This document shows positions 12,209 to 20,248 of a DNA stretch of 64,000 bases, in pieces. Every line of letters begins with the position of its first letter. The first letter of the stretch is position 1. The stretch is from contig NZ_SHKX01000011.1 of NCBI RefSeq assembly GCF_004217445.1, positions 62,001-126,000 of the forward strand. Direction: 5' to 3'. The stretch is from Fluviicoccus keumensis. GTDB taxonomy: Bacteria > Pseudomonadota > Gammaproteobacteria > Pseudomonadales > Moraxellaceae. Below the pieces are notes generated by a model. It saw nothing but the letters and a program-made list of their open reading frames with translations. It had not been told where the DNA came from and searched no databases. Both the position numbers and the translations under genes were made by a program.

Positions 12209-13912
12209 TCAGGCGCGGTTGCCGAAGGCGTCGAGGATGCGGCGTCCCATGCTCTGCGCCAACACACCCTCGCTGAAGAAGACCGTTCCCAGCCCTTCCT
12301 TTTCCAGCATCCGGGCTTCTTCCTCGCTGTGGGTGCGCAGCAAGACCTGCACGCCGGGATTCAGTGCCCGGGCAATCGCCACCATTTGCCGGGCATGCAG
12401 GCTGTCGGGGGTGGCGATCACCAGCAGCCCGGCGCGATGGATGTGCGCTTGGATCAGGACCTCGGCTTCGGAGGCATCGCCGGAAACCGCCGGAATGTCC
12501 CGTTTCCGGAGTGTTTCCACCAGTTCCCGGTTCTGTTCCGCGACCACATAGGGAATGCCCGCCGCCTCCAGTTGCGCGGCAATGCGGCGGCCGACGCGGC
12601 CATAGCCCACCAGCACCACCTGTCCGGTCAGGCGTTCCTGATCAATCGACATCGGTAGCTGCGCCAGCGGGTCGTCACGGCGCTCCAGTCGTCGCGCCAG
12701 TTCCGAACGCCCGCGAATCCAGGCCAGCGCCGGTTCGACCGAGGCGAACAGCAGCGAGTTCAGTGCGATGGAAATCAGCGAACCCGCCAGGATCAAACTG
12801 TTGGCCTCCACCGAGAGCAAGCCCAGCGCCATGCCTAACCCGGCCAGAATGAACGAGAACTCGCCGATCTGCGCTAGGCTTGCCCCCACGGTCAGCGCCG
12901 TATTCAGCGGATAGCGGAACAGCAGCACCAGAGCCATCGCCGCCAGCGTCTTGCCCAGCATGATGATCAGCACCACGGCCAGCACCTTCAGCGGCGCATT
13001 CACCAACACTTGGGGGGCGAACAACATGCCCACCGAGACAAAGAACAGCACCGAAAAGGCATCGCGCAAGGGCAGGGATTCATCGGCGGCGCGGTGGCTG
13101 TATTCGGACTCCCGCATCATCATCCCGGCGAAGAAGGCTCCCAGTGCGAAGGACACATCAAACAGCTTGGCGGAACCGTAGGCCACTCCCAGCGCCGTGG
13201 CGATCACGCACAGCGTGAACAGCTCGCGGGAGCCGGTGCGCGCCACCAGCCACAACAGGCGGGGGAACAGGCGTTTTCCCACAACCAGCATGAAGACGAT
13301 GAACGCGCTGATTTTCCCCAGCGTCACCAGCAGCGTTTGCAGCATGTGTCCGCCCGCATCCTCATGACCGGGCAGAGGCTTGCCGCCCAGCAACCCCGCC
13401 AGCGGCGGCAACAGCACCAGCGTCAGCACCATCACCAGGTCTTCCACCACCAGCCAGCCGACGGCAATCCGGCCGTTGATGCTGTCCAGCAGGCCGCGAT
13501 CCTCCAGCGCCCGTAGCAACACCACCGTGCTGGCGACTGACAGCGCCAGCCCGAAAACCAGCGCCTGTCCGAACGGCCAGCCCCACAGCAGTCCGGTCAG
13601 GGCGCCCAGGGCGGTGGCGGCCGCGATCTGCACAATCGCGCCGGGTACGGCAATGCGCCGCACCGCCATCAGGTCCGCCAGCGAGAAGTGCAGGCCGACG
13701 CCGAACATCAGCAGCATGACGCCGATTTCCGCCAATTGGCCCGCCAGACCGACATCGGCGACAAAGCCCGGCGTCGCGGGACCGATCGCCACGCCCGCGA
13801 GCAGGTAGCCGACCAGCGGCGGCATTTTCAGGCGGGAGACCAGATAGCCGAGGACCAGCGCCAGCGCCAGGCCGACAGCAATCATCGAGATCAGGCTGAT
13901 ATCGTGGGGCAT
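12209..13912 (-). CDS. ybaL: YbaL/KefB-type monovalent cation:proton antiporter with RCK (TrkA-N) domain
   Basis: The 567-residue inner-membrane protein has a CPA2 Na+/H+ exchanger domain (about 1-385, 12-13 helices; GYLLAGVAIGPATPGFVADVGL, MFGVGLHFSLADLMAVRRIA, SVASTVVLLRALEDRGLL, SFALGAFFAGMMMRESEYSH) followed by a cytoplasmic TrkA-N nucleotide-binding domain (VVLVGYGRVGRRIAAQLEAAGI). The sequence follows E. coli YbaL closely, which is why the ATG at 13912 (MPHDISLIS...) is chosen; an upstream start at 13969 would add 19 polar residues that family members lack. The probable role is K+/H+ exchange or efflux. Its stop is 12 bases from the convergent SPFH gene with no clear terminator. Confidence 0.9.
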   Translation of the reverse strand: MPHDISLISMIAVGLALALVLGYLVSRLKMPPLVGYLLAGVAIGPATPGFVADVGLAGQLAEIGVMLLMFGVGLHFSLADLMAVRRIAVPGAIVQIAAATALGALTGLLWGWPFGQALVFGLALSVASTVVLLRALEDRGLLDSINGRIAVGWLVVEDLVMVLTLVLLPPLAGLLGGKPLPGHEDAGGHMLQTLLVTLGKISAFIVFMLVVGKRLFPRLLWLVARTGSRELFTLCVIATALGVAYGSAKLFDVSFALGAFFAGMMMRESEYSHRAADESLPLRDAFSVLFFVSVGMLFAPQVLVNAPLKVLAVVLIIMLGKTLAAMALVLLFRYPLNTALTVGASLAQIGEFSFILAGLGMALGLLSVEANSLILAGSLISIALNSLLFASVEPALAWIRGRSELARRLERRDDPLAQLPMSIDQERLTGQVVLVGYGRVGRRIAAQLEAAGIPYVVAEQNRELVETLRKRDIPAVSGDASEAEVLIQAHIHRAGLLVIATPDSLHARQMVAIARALNPGVQVLLRTHSEEEARMLEKEGLGTVFFSEGVLAQSMGRRILDAFGNRA

Positions 13913-14110
13913 AGAAAATGAAGTCCTGTTTTCAAATCCAAAAGAGAAAGCGCGAATGCGTCTCAACACTATAAGTAAGGTGCGGGCAACGGCGTAGACG
14001 CGCTTTGTAATTGCCCTTTACAGGCCGGTTGTGAACCGTAACTGGCGCTTTGGCGCGTTAGGGTGTAATTTCGTGGTCTTTTTCGCGCCCACTTTATTCA
14101 GGACACCAAC

Positions 14111-14824
14111 ATGAAGCGTCACTTCAAGATCGCAGGTATCGTCATCGCTGTCGCAGCGGGGCTGGCAGCCTGCAACAAGCCCGGCCAGTCCAAGGCTCCC
14201 AAGCTGGAAACCGAAGATGCCAAGGCGGCCTACAGCATTGGCTACATGACGGGCAAGTCCATGGAAGCACAGGTACCGAAGCTGGACCTGGACGGCTATG
14301 AGGCCGGCCTGCGTGACGCTTTCGCCAAGAAGCCCGGAGCGCTGACGCCTGAGCAAATGAAAGCGACGCTGATGGCCTTTGACCAGCGCATGAAGAAGGA
14401 AATGGAAGAGCGGATGACCAAGGCTTCCAGCGAAAATGTCGCCAAGGGCGAGAAGTACCTGGCGGAGAACGCCAAGAAGCCCGGTGTCAAAACCACCGCC
14501 TCCGGCCTGCAATATGAGGTCCTGACGGAAGGCAAGGGCGCCAAGCCCGCCGCGACTGACGAAGTCAAGGTTCACTACGAAGGCAAGCTGCTCGATGGCA
14601 CGGTTTTCGACAGCTCCATCAAGCGCGGCGAGCCGGTCACCTTCCCGCTGAACCAGGTGATTCCGGGCTGGACGGAAGGCGTGCAACTGATGACGGTCGG
14701 CTCCAAGTACCGCCTGACCATCCCCGCCAAGCTGGGTTATGGTGAGAACGGCAGCGGCCCGATTCCCCCCAACTCCGTCCTGGTGTTCGAGGTAGAGTTG
14801 CTGGATATCGTCAAACCCAAGTAA
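14111..14824 (+). CDS. FKBP-type peptidyl-prolyl cis-trans isomerase lipoprotein (FkpA/Mip-like)
   Basis: The 237-residue protein starts with a lipoprotein signal (lipobox GLAAC, lipidated Cys21), then an N-terminal FKBP dimerisation domain (about 35-125, all helix, with AKAAYSIGYMTGKSMEAQ and KPGALTPEQMKATLMAFDQR) and a C-terminal FKBP catalytic domain (about 140-235). Catalytic-core motifs present are VKVHYEGKLLDGTVFDSS, VIPGWTEGVQLM and IPAKLGYGENGSGPIPPNSV. It speeds proline isomerisation in the periplasm and assists folding of envelope proteins, like FkpA or Mip. It stands alone with its own promoter region, and a GC-rich hairpin follows its stop. Confidence 0.95.
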   Translation: MKRHFKIAGIVIAVAAGLAACNKPGQSKAPKLETEDAKAAYSIGYMTGKSMEAQVPKLDLDGYEAGLRDAFAKKPGALTPEQMKATLMAFDQRMKKEMEERMTKASSENVAKGEKYLAENAKKPGVKTTASGLQYEVLTEGKGAKPAATDEVKVHYEGKLLDGTVFDSSIKRGEPVTFPLNQVIPGWTEGVQLMTVGSKYRLTIPAKLGYGENGSGPIPPNSVLVFEVELLDIVKPK

Positions 14825-14835
14825 ATGCTCCTCCA

Positions 14836-14869
14836 TCGCCGCGCGTCCGCTGTAACGGTCGCGCGGCGA
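14836..14869 (+). repeat. GC-rich hairpin after the FKBP gene
   Basis: The 10-base arms TCGCCGCGCG (14836-14845) and CGCGCGGCGA (14860-14869) pair perfectly around a 14-base loop, 11 bases past the FKBP stop and before eptA. No T-run follows, so it is more likely an mRNA 3'-end stabiliser or weak terminator than a classic Rho-independent terminator. Confidence 0.5.
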
Positions 14870-14900
14870 ATGTCGCTAACCTGTGTCGTGAATCAAGCGT

Positions 14901-16538
14901 ATGAAAGCCCGTCTAAACGCCGCCCTGAGCGCCTTTAACCGCTGGAGCCCGGAGGTGTCAACCACCCGCCTGGCGTTGTATGCCAGCCTGTTTTCTTCCC
15001 TGCTCTGCAATGGCAGCCTTTGGGCGACCTTACAGAAGCAGGCGGTCTCGGGGCCTGCCGGATGGTTCTTCCTGACGGCCATGTTCTTTGTCGTCACCGC
15101 ACTGCAGTTCATCCTGCTCAGCGTGCTTGTCAACCGCTGGACCGCCAAGCCTTTGCTGGCCGTCATGGTTTTCCTGAGCGGAGCCTCGGCTTACTTCATG
15201 GCTCGTTTCGGCATTTATATCGATGCCGCCATGGCGCAGAATTTCCTGGAAACCGATATCAGGGAAGTCCGTGACCTGCTGGCTTTCGACATGATCCCCT
15301 TCATTGCCTTCTACATCATTGTGCCTTGGGTGTTGTTGTGGAAGATCCGCATCAGTCGTCCGCCGCTGCGGCAGTGCTGGTACAAGCGCCCCCTGGCCAT
15401 TCTCGCGGCTGTCGCGGTTACGGTAGTGGCGGTGTTGCCCATTTCCAAGCAGCTGGTGCCGATGATGCGCGAGCACAAGTCCATTCGCTATCTGATTACG
15501 CCCGGCAATTACACGTACGCCCTCATTCGCGTCGGTTTACTGAAAAACCAGGTAATGAACCGTCCGCGGGAGGTCATCGGCGCCGATGCCGTCAAACCGC
15601 CTCGCGCGGATGGCCAGAAGCCGCTGCTGATGGTAGTGGTGGTCGGAGAAACGTTGCGCGCGGCCAACTGGGGCCTGAATGGCTATGCCCGCCAGACCAC
15701 GCCGGAGCTGGCGACACGCCAGGTCATCAACTTCCCGGAAGTCACCAGCTGCGGCACCAACACGGCCACCTCCTTGCCCTGCATGTTCTCGGTATACGGA
15801 CGACGTCATTATGACGAGGACAAGATACTGGGGACGGAATCGGTACTGAACGTTTTGCAACATGCGGGTTTACGCGTTTTGTGGCGGGACAACCAGTCGG
15901 GCTGCAAAGGCGTCTGCAAGGGGGTGGAGGAGCAGGTCATGATCACCCGCAAGGATCCGGCCCTCTGTCATGGAGATGAGTGTTTCGACGAAATCCTGCT
16001 GGCCGGACTTGATAAGGAGGTGGCTGGCACGGAAGGGGATATGGTGGTTGTATTGCATCAGATGGGGCAACACGGACCAGCTTACTTCCAGCGCTATCCG
16101 GACGCTTTCCGCCGCTTCACGCCGACCTGCGACACCACCAAGCTGGAAACCTGCGAAAAGCCGCATATCGTCAATACCTACGATAATGCCGTTCTCTACA
16201 CGGATCATGTCGTGGCCAAGACGATCGACTTCCTGAAGTCCGTGGAGTCCACGCATCGCACGGCCTTGCTGTATGTCTCCGATCATGGTGAATCACTGGG
16301 CGAAAACGGCATGTACCTGCACAGCATTCCGTATTCGATTGCACCGGATGAACAGAAGCACGTACCGATGGTCATGTGGTTGTCGCCGGATGCCGGAGTG
16401 AACCTGTCGTGCCTGCAACAGCGCGCCCGTCAACCGGCCTCGCATGACAACCTGTTTCATACCCTGCTGGGCGTGGCCGGAGTCAAGACCTCGGTCTATG
16501 ATGCGCAAATGGACTTGACGGCCGGCTGCCGCCAATAA
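14901..16538 (+). CDS. eptA: lipid A phosphoethanolamine transferase, EptA family
   Basis: The 545-residue inner-membrane enzyme has five N-terminal membrane helices (to about 180) and a periplasmic sulfatase-fold domain. It moves phosphoethanolamine from phosphatidylethanolamine to lipid A, lowering binding of polymyxins. Zinc and catalytic residues match the EptA/MCR family: Glu250 in VVVVGETLRAANW, the nucleophile Thr288 in SCGTNTATSLPCMFS between the disulfide cysteines, HQMGQHGP and VSDHGESLGENG. The several further Cys pairs (CKGVCKG, CHGDEC) fit family disulfides. There is no insertion sequence nearby, so this is a chromosomal EptA and not a mobile mcr gene. It begins 76 bases after the FKBP gene and ends at a strong terminator; no PmrAB-type operator was recognised. 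Confidence 0.95.
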   Translation: MKARLNAALSAFNRWSPEVSTTRLALYASLFSSLLCNGSLWATLQKQAVSGPAGWFFLTAMFFVVTALQFILLSVLVNRWTAKPLLAVMVFLSGASAYFMARFGIYIDAAMAQNFLETDIREVRDLLAFDMIPFIAFYIIVPWVLLWKIRISRPPLRQCWYKRPLAILAAVAVTVVAVLPISKQLVPMMREHKSIRYLITPGNYTYALIRVGLLKNQVMNRPREVIGADAVKPPRADGQKPLLMVVVVGETLRAANWGLNGYARQTTPELATRQVINFPEVTSCGTNTATSLPCMFSVYGRRHYDEDKILGTESVLNVLQHAGLRVLWRDNQSGCKGVCKGVEEQVMITRKDPALCHGDECFDEILLAGLDKEVAGTEGDMVVVLHQMGQHGPAYFQRYPDAFRRFTPTCDTTKLETCEKPHIVNTYDNAVLYTDHVVAKTIDFLKSVESTHRTALLYVSDHGESLGENGMYLHSIPYSIAPDEQKHVPMVMWLSPDAGVNLSCLQQRARQPASHDNLFHTLLGVAGVKTSVYDAQMDLTAGCRQ

Positions 16539-16554
16539 GTCCGGCGCCGGAAAT

Positions 16555-16584
16555 AAAAAAGCCAACCATCAGGTTGGCTTTTTT
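16555..16584. terminator. bidirectional terminator between eptA and ssrA
   Basis: Arms GCCAACC (16561-16567) and GGTTGGC (16572-16578) with loop ATCA, flanked by a run of A on one side and T on the other, end both eptA on the plus strand and tmRNA on the minus strand. Confidence 0.93.
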
Positions 16585-16592
16585 ATTGGGTT

Positions 16593-16943
16593 TGGTGGAG
16601 GTGGGGGGAGTTGAACCCCCGTCCGACGGCACTACGCCCCTGGATCTACATGTTTAGCCTATTCTATTGCTCTAGCCGGTTGCTACCCGAAAGGCAGGGC
16701 GCAACAAGCGATCCTCTGGGTTTTAGCTTAGTGCCGCGAGGCGAGACATTAAGCGAGCCTGTGTAGCGTACGCGCAAATTCCCCGACCACAGACATTCAG
16801 GTTCATTGCTTCGCCGTTAGGCGGCGAGTGCGTAAGTTTCGTCGTTTGCGACTATTTGTTTGAGATTGGTATTTACGAGAGACATCTCACTCTCGACATG
16901 CACCACAGAGTTTCATCACCGGCGTCGAAGCCAGTACACCCCC
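16593..16943 (-). ncRNA. ssrA: transfer-messenger RNA (tmRNA, 10Sa RNA)
   Basis: Read on the minus strand, the 351-base RNA begins GGGGGUG and ends CACCUCC-A-CCA, forming the tRNA-like acceptor stem with encoded CCA, and contains the T-arm sequence GGGUUCAACUCCC. It is a standard one-piece tmRNA. With SmpB it enters ribosomes stalled on broken messages, adds a degradation tag and frees the ribosome. The tag frame starts at the resume codon GCA (16847-16849). smpB lies 66 bases upstream on the same strand, the usual pairing, and a bidirectional hairpin terminator follows the 3' end. Confidence 0.97.
16817..16849 (-). other. tmRNA tag-peptide reading frame
   Basis: From resume codon GCA the frame reads ANDETYALAA and a TAA stop; with the tRNA-borne alanine the tag is AANDETYALAA. 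It differs from the E. coli tag (AANDENYALAA) only by Thr for Asn at position 6 and keeps the ALAA end recognised by ClpXP and ClpAP and the SspB-binding AANDE part. Confidence 0.93.
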
Positions 16944-16955
16944 GTTGGTTCATCC

Positions 16956-16961
16956 ATTATA
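16956..16961 (-). promoter_or_regulatory. -10 element of the ssrA promoter
   Basis: A perfect TATAAT on the minus strand lies 12 bases before the mature 5' end of tmRNA, which fits a short leader removed by RNase P. No good -35 is seen at 17 bases upstream. Confidence 0.6.
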
Positions 16962-17009
16962 CCTGTATTTGCGGTCGACAGGGCGGAAATCAAGTGAGGT
17001 GGGGGGAGT

Positions 17010-17486
17010 TTAACCGCGATCCCGCATCAGGCGGCCTTTCTCGCGCTGCCAGTCACGATCCTTGTCGGCGTCGCGCTTGTCGTGCAACTGTTTGCCCTTG
17101 GCCAGCGCAATCTCGCACTTCACCTTGCCGTTGTGCCAATAGAACGACAACGGAATGCAGGTATACCCCTTTTGTTGCACCGCGCCGATCAACCGGTCCA
17201 GCTCCCGCTTGTTCAGCAGCATCTTGCGGGTGCGGGTGGCTTCCGGAACGTAATGGGTGGAGGTGGACAGCAGCGGGGTGATATTGGTCCCCAGCAGGAA
17301 GGCCTCGCCGTCCTTAAGCAGTACATAGGCGTCGATCAGGCTCAGGCGCCCGGCGCGCAAAGCCTTGACCTCCCAGCCCTGCAGGACCAGTCCGGCCTCA
17401 AAAGTATCTTCAATGAAGAATTCGTGGCGCGCCTTGCGGTTTTGCGCAATGGAGCCGCCGCCGGATGTCTTTTTGTTACTGCTCAT
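17010..17486 (-). CDS. smpB: SsrA-binding protein SmpB
   Basis: This 158-residue basic protein is the dedicated partner of tmRNA, binding its tRNA-like domain and sitting in the ribosomal decoding centre. Diagnostic stretches are IAQNRKARHEFFIEDTFEAG, LQGWEVKALRAG, LLNKRELDRLIG and the C-terminal AKGKQLHDKRDADKDRDWQ tail that enters the mRNA channel. The ATG at 17486 is preferred over a TTG two codons earlier at 17492; neither has a strong ribosome site. It is upstream of ssrA on the same strand. Confidence 0.96.
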   Translation of the reverse strand: MSSNKKTSGGGSIAQNRKARHEFFIEDTFEAGLVLQGWEVKALRAGRLSLIDAYVLLKDGEAFLLGTNITPLLSTSTHYVPEATRTRKMLLNKRELDRLIGAVQQKGYTCIPLSFYWHNGKVKCEIALAKGKQLHDKRDADKDRDWQREKGRLMRDRG

Positions 17487-17694
17487 CGCCAAATATCTAT
17501 GAATGTATAGGTCTCTATTTTGCCTGAAATCGTGCGCAGTAGGGCAGTAGGGAACGGTTAATTAACCTTAGTTTTGTCATGGGGTGGGATTGAAAAAAAT
17601 GTGTTATCAGTAGCGTCTGAAACGCGAAAGTGCTCGTATTTACAACAGTAAGCAAATGAGCTTCGGCAAAACACAAACCTTTGGGGAACGCATC

Positions 17695-18324
17695 ATGAAG
17701 AAAATCATCCTGCTGGCGGCGATGTTGGCTTCCGGAGCTGCAACCGCCGCCAACAATCCGGCGCATTGCCGCGTTGGTGAAGTGGCCAGTATCAAGGGGA
17801 CGGTGGAAATGGTCCGCAACGCACAGACAGTTGCACCCGAGGTGGGCGCCAAGATTTGCCGTGGCGACCTGTTTCGCACCAAGGCGGGCAGCGTGGCCGA
17901 ATTGAAGCTGCGTGACGGCACCAAGCTGACGGTTGGCAAGGATAGTGAAATGGTCATCCGGGATTACCGGATTTTCCGCAAACAGCCCAATATTGCATTG
18001 TTTGACTTGTTGAAGGGCGCCTTCCGCAGTATTTCGGGTTCGATCACCACCCGTCCGCACCGGTTTGAGGTCACGACCTCGGTTGCGACCATTGGTGTGC
18101 GTGGAACAGACTTCTGGGGCGGTTTCGGAGTCACGCCGGATGGGGCGCTGGATGTGATCATGCTGGAAGGACATGGTGTGTATGTCAAAAACGCCAAAGG
18201 GCAGGTTGAGCTGGATAAGCCCGGTCTGGGAACGACCATCTCGGCTGACGGCTCCCTGGCAGATCCCAAGGCCTGGGCGGCGGAAAAGCTGAATCGCGCC
18301 GTAGCGACCATTACACCGGATTAA
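17695..18324 (+). CDS. exported FecR-domain protein
   Basis: The 209-residue product has a Sec signal peptide (MKKIILLAAMLASGAATA) and one FecR domain. The domain shows VGEVASIKGTVEMVRN, CRGDLFRTKAGSVAELKLRDGT and VATIGVRGTDFWGG, the usual elements of secreted FecR-like proteins. FecR proteins with a membrane helix relay signals to FecI sigma factors, but this one has no transmembrane anti-sigma part and no sigma factor gene nearby; it looks like the periplasmic FecR-domain group of unknown role. The ATG at 17695 with GGGGAA upstream fits the signal peptide; a longer reading from 17656 would spoil it. Divergent from smpB. Confidence 0.85.
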   Translation: MKKIILLAAMLASGAATAANNPAHCRVGEVASIKGTVEMVRNAQTVAPEVGAKICRGDLFRTKAGSVAELKLRDGTKLTVGKDSEMVIRDYRIFRKQPNIALFDLLKGAFRSISGSITTRPHRFEVTTSVATIGVRGTDFWGGFGVTPDGALDVIMLEGHGVYVKNAKGQVELDKPGLGTTISADGSLADPKAWAAEKLNRAVATITPD

Positions 18325-18390
18325 GGACTGTCTGGCGTCGCGGCTCCGTGTTGGGTACCATTGCACCCGAGCGACACGGAGCCTCATGAC

Positions 18391-18885
18391 ATGATGAAAA
18401 CCCGCGTGATCTATCCGGGCACATTCGACCCCATCACCAATGGTCACAAGGATCTGGTTGAACGGGCCTCCTGCCTTTTTGACGAGGTTGTTGTCGCCAT
18501 CGCCGCCGGCCATCACAAGAAACCACTGTTTAGCCTGGAAGAGCGCGTTGAGTTGGTGCGCAATGTGACCGGTCACCTGCCCAATGTCGAGGTTTGCGGC
18601 TTTAGTGACCTGCTGGCTCGCTTCTTTGTCGAGCAAAAGGCAACAGCGGTTCTGCGAGGCCTGCGCGCCGTTTCTGATTTTGAGTATGAATTCCAGCTGG
18701 CCAATATGAATCGCCAATTAGTGAGCGATTTCGAGACCGTCTTTTTGACACCTGCGGAGCATCTTTCCTTTATTTCTTCCACCTTAGTGCGCGAAATAGC
18801 CCGTTTGGGCGGTGATGTGTCCAAATTCGTCCCGGCGGAAGTGGTGACGGCGTTCGGTCGCAAATTCGCCGAGGAAGGTCTGTAA
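18391..18885 (+). CDS. coaD: phosphopantetheine adenylyltransferase
   Basis: The 164-residue enzyme catalyses ATP plus 4'-phosphopantetheine to dephospho-CoA, the fourth step of CoA synthesis. It has the nucleotidyltransferase TxGH motif in YPGTFDPITNGHKDL, VLRGLRAVSDFEYEFQLANMN, and ISSTLVREIARLGGD (the ISSTxVR motif). GGAG at 18378-18381 supports the ATG at 18391; a second ATG follows at once. The ferredoxin gene begins 3 bases after its stop, an arrangement (coaD then a small ferredoxin) common in Proteobacteria. Confidence 0.97.
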   Translation: MMKTRVIYPGTFDPITNGHKDLVERASCLFDEVVVAIAAGHHKKPLFSLEERVELVRNVTGHLPNVEVCGFSDLLARFFVEQKATAVLRGLRAVSDFEYEFQLANMNRQLVSDFETVFLTPAEHLSFISSTLVREIARLGGDVSKFVPAEVVTAFGRKFAEEGL

Positions 18886-18888
18886 GGC

Positions 18889-19146
18889 ATGGCGCTGAAA
18901 ATTACGGACGAATGTATCAACTGTGATGTCTGTGAGCCCGTATGTCCAAACAAGGCCATTTTTCAAGGGCCGGACATCTACGAGATCGACCCGGGTAAAT
19001 GCACCGAATGCGTCGGGCATTTTGAGGAGCCGCAGTGCCAGAAAATCTGTCCGGTCAGTTGTATCCCGCTGGATCCCCGACATCCGGAAACCCGTGAAGA
19101 ACTGTTGTTGAAATCACAACGCCTGCAAAGCAAAGGCCCCGATTGA
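18889..19146 (+). CDS. YfhL-family small ferredoxin, two [4Fe-4S] clusters
   Basis: The 85-residue protein has an N-terminal CINCDVCEPVCPNKAI cluster motif and a second, longer-spaced one (CTECVGHFEEPQCQKICPVSC) as in YfhL/Fdx of gamma- and betaproteobacteria, a low-potential ferredoxin. It directly follows coaD and shares its transcript. Its last codons form the left arm of the terminator. It could be one electron acceptor for the PFOR of this window, but nothing in the sequence ties the two. Confidence 0.95.
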   Translation: MALKITDECINCDVCEPVCPNKAIFQGPDIYEIDPGKCTECVGHFEEPQCQKICPVSCIPLDPRHPETREELLLKSQRLQSKGPD

Positions 19147-19160
19147 CGGGGCCTTTGCTT
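19130..19160 (+). terminator. terminator overlapping the end of the ferredoxin gene
   Basis: Arms GCAAAGGCCCCG (19130-19141) and CGGGGCCTTTGC (19147-19158) pair perfectly around a 5-base loop that contains most of the TGA stop, followed by TTTAGGATTTT. The 5' arm lies in coding sequence. Confidence 0.8.
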
Positions 19161-19182
19161 TAGGATTTTGCGAACCGCCTGC

Positions 19183-19692
19183 TTACAGTTTGGAGAGGTT
19201 GACCTTGTAGCCGGCTTGATTCTTGGCGTGATTCTGGTTGGTGAAGACAGCGCGGTCATTCTTGAGCACGATAACTTCAAAGAAAGGACGGAAACGGTCT
19301 TCAGAAACGTCGAAAGCCTGGAGGAATTTGCCGAACAGTGCCTGCTCTTCGCGCTCAGCCTGTCCGTCGGCCAGCGACGAATCAATCAGGTTGACCAGAA
19401 TGCACATGCGTTGGGCGTCGGTCAGGAGCGGTGTCGCTTCAGCCAGGAATTGATCCAGAGAATGCTTCTTGCGGTAACGCATGGCGCTATCCAGCAGTTT
19501 CTGGTTCTGCGCGCCGACACCGATAGTGCCGCGACCGTCATCCGAACCGCCGATGACACTGAGCAGATGACCGACTTCCTCGGCATCCATTTCGCCATCT
19601 GCAGCCATCATGTAAAGCAGGGAAGTGACAAAAGCCAGATGCGGTGTCATCTGTTCGCCGCTATCGCCCCGAAACATATCAAACAGACCCAT
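19183..19692 (-). CDS. TerB-like (tellurite resistance family) protein
   Basis: The 169-residue soluble protein has the TerB-like helical fold with the acidic motif MAADGEMDAEEVGHLLSVIGG near residues 29-50 and a second acidic repeat, LIDSSLADGQAEREEQALFGKFLQAF, near 101-127. TerB domains bind divalent metal through such acidic turns and occur in stress-related proteins; no other ter genes are here, so tellurite resistance should not be assumed. The gene is followed by the terminator shared with the ferredoxin side and preceded by the small exported-protein gene on the same strand, 80 bases away. Confidence 0.75.
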   Translation of the reverse strand: MGLFDMFRGDSGEQMTPHLAFVTSLLYMMAADGEMDAEEVGHLLSVIGGSDDGRGTIGVGAQNQKLLDSAMRYRKKHSLDQFLAEATPLLTDAQRMCILVNLIDSSLADGQAEREEQALFGKFLQAFDVSEDRFRPFFEVIVLKNDRAVFTNQNHAKNQAGYKVNLSKL

Positions 19693-19772
19693 GATAACTC
19701 CTGTTCTTGATCGTTGTAGTCAGGGCGAATGATGCCATCCCGTCCGTGCGTCGGGGATGGCTGCAGAGGGGA

Positions 19773-20123
19773 TTATTGTTGCTCGTTGGTAGTCGGCTTG
19801 TTCTTCCACGAGTCCTGCATGGCTGTACAGCCCAAGCAGCGGGTAAAGGTGGATTTGGCCAAACCAACCACAAGCGTGTTGGCTGCTTCTTCAACTTTGC
19901 CGCCCAACGCGGAGAAGGGCAGGGTGGCGACAAAGAGGGCGGTGCCGCCCAGCGTGCCGGCAAAGAGCATGGGGCGGGCGATGACAGCATCAATCGTCAT
20001 GGCGGCCGCACTCGGCCTTTGGTTGAGCTGGTCATCCAGTTCGTCGGCCACGGAAATATTGGCGGTCAAGCCTGCGGTCAGAAGCAGTAAGCCGGCAATG
20101 GCGCGACGTGTTGTAAAAGTCAT
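19773..20123 (-). CDS. small exported or membrane protein of unknown function
   Basis: The 116-residue product has a signal peptide (about 1-26, cleavage near ISVADE), a short charged part, then a hydrophobic segment ARPMLFAGTLGGTALFVATLP (about 50-70) that could span the membrane, and a C-terminal part with Cys95 and Cys98 in RCLGC. I do not recognise the family for certain; similar small proteins occur in Pseudomonadales. It is on the same strand as the TerB-like gene and could share its transcript. Confidence 0.6.
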   Translation of the reverse strand: MTFTTRRAIAGLLLLTAGLTANISVADELDDQLNQRPSAAAMTIDAVIARPMLFAGTLGGTALFVATLPFSALGGKVEEAANTLVVGLAKSTFTRCLGCTAMQDSWKNKPTTNEQQ

Positions 20124-20248
20124 TATTGTCTCCTTGCAGGTGTCAGGCGCGGATTGGAGTGTAATAGCCGTGACCGGTTAATATCCATGGCCGCTTGATA
20201 GTTCTAATGTTGCTGAATCTAAACGGACTTCTCGCCGGATGCAAGCGT

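Noticed and set aside
14901..16538. Mobile colistin resistance (mcr) gene
   Set aside because: The motifs fit the whole EptA family, and there is no insertion sequence, transposase or change of composition around it. Chromosomal eptA is the better reading.
16655..16680. A TTGCTCTA string in the tmRNA as a third copy of the TTAGAG operator
   Set aside because: Only one half-site matches and it lies in conserved tmRNA sequence, so it is chance.
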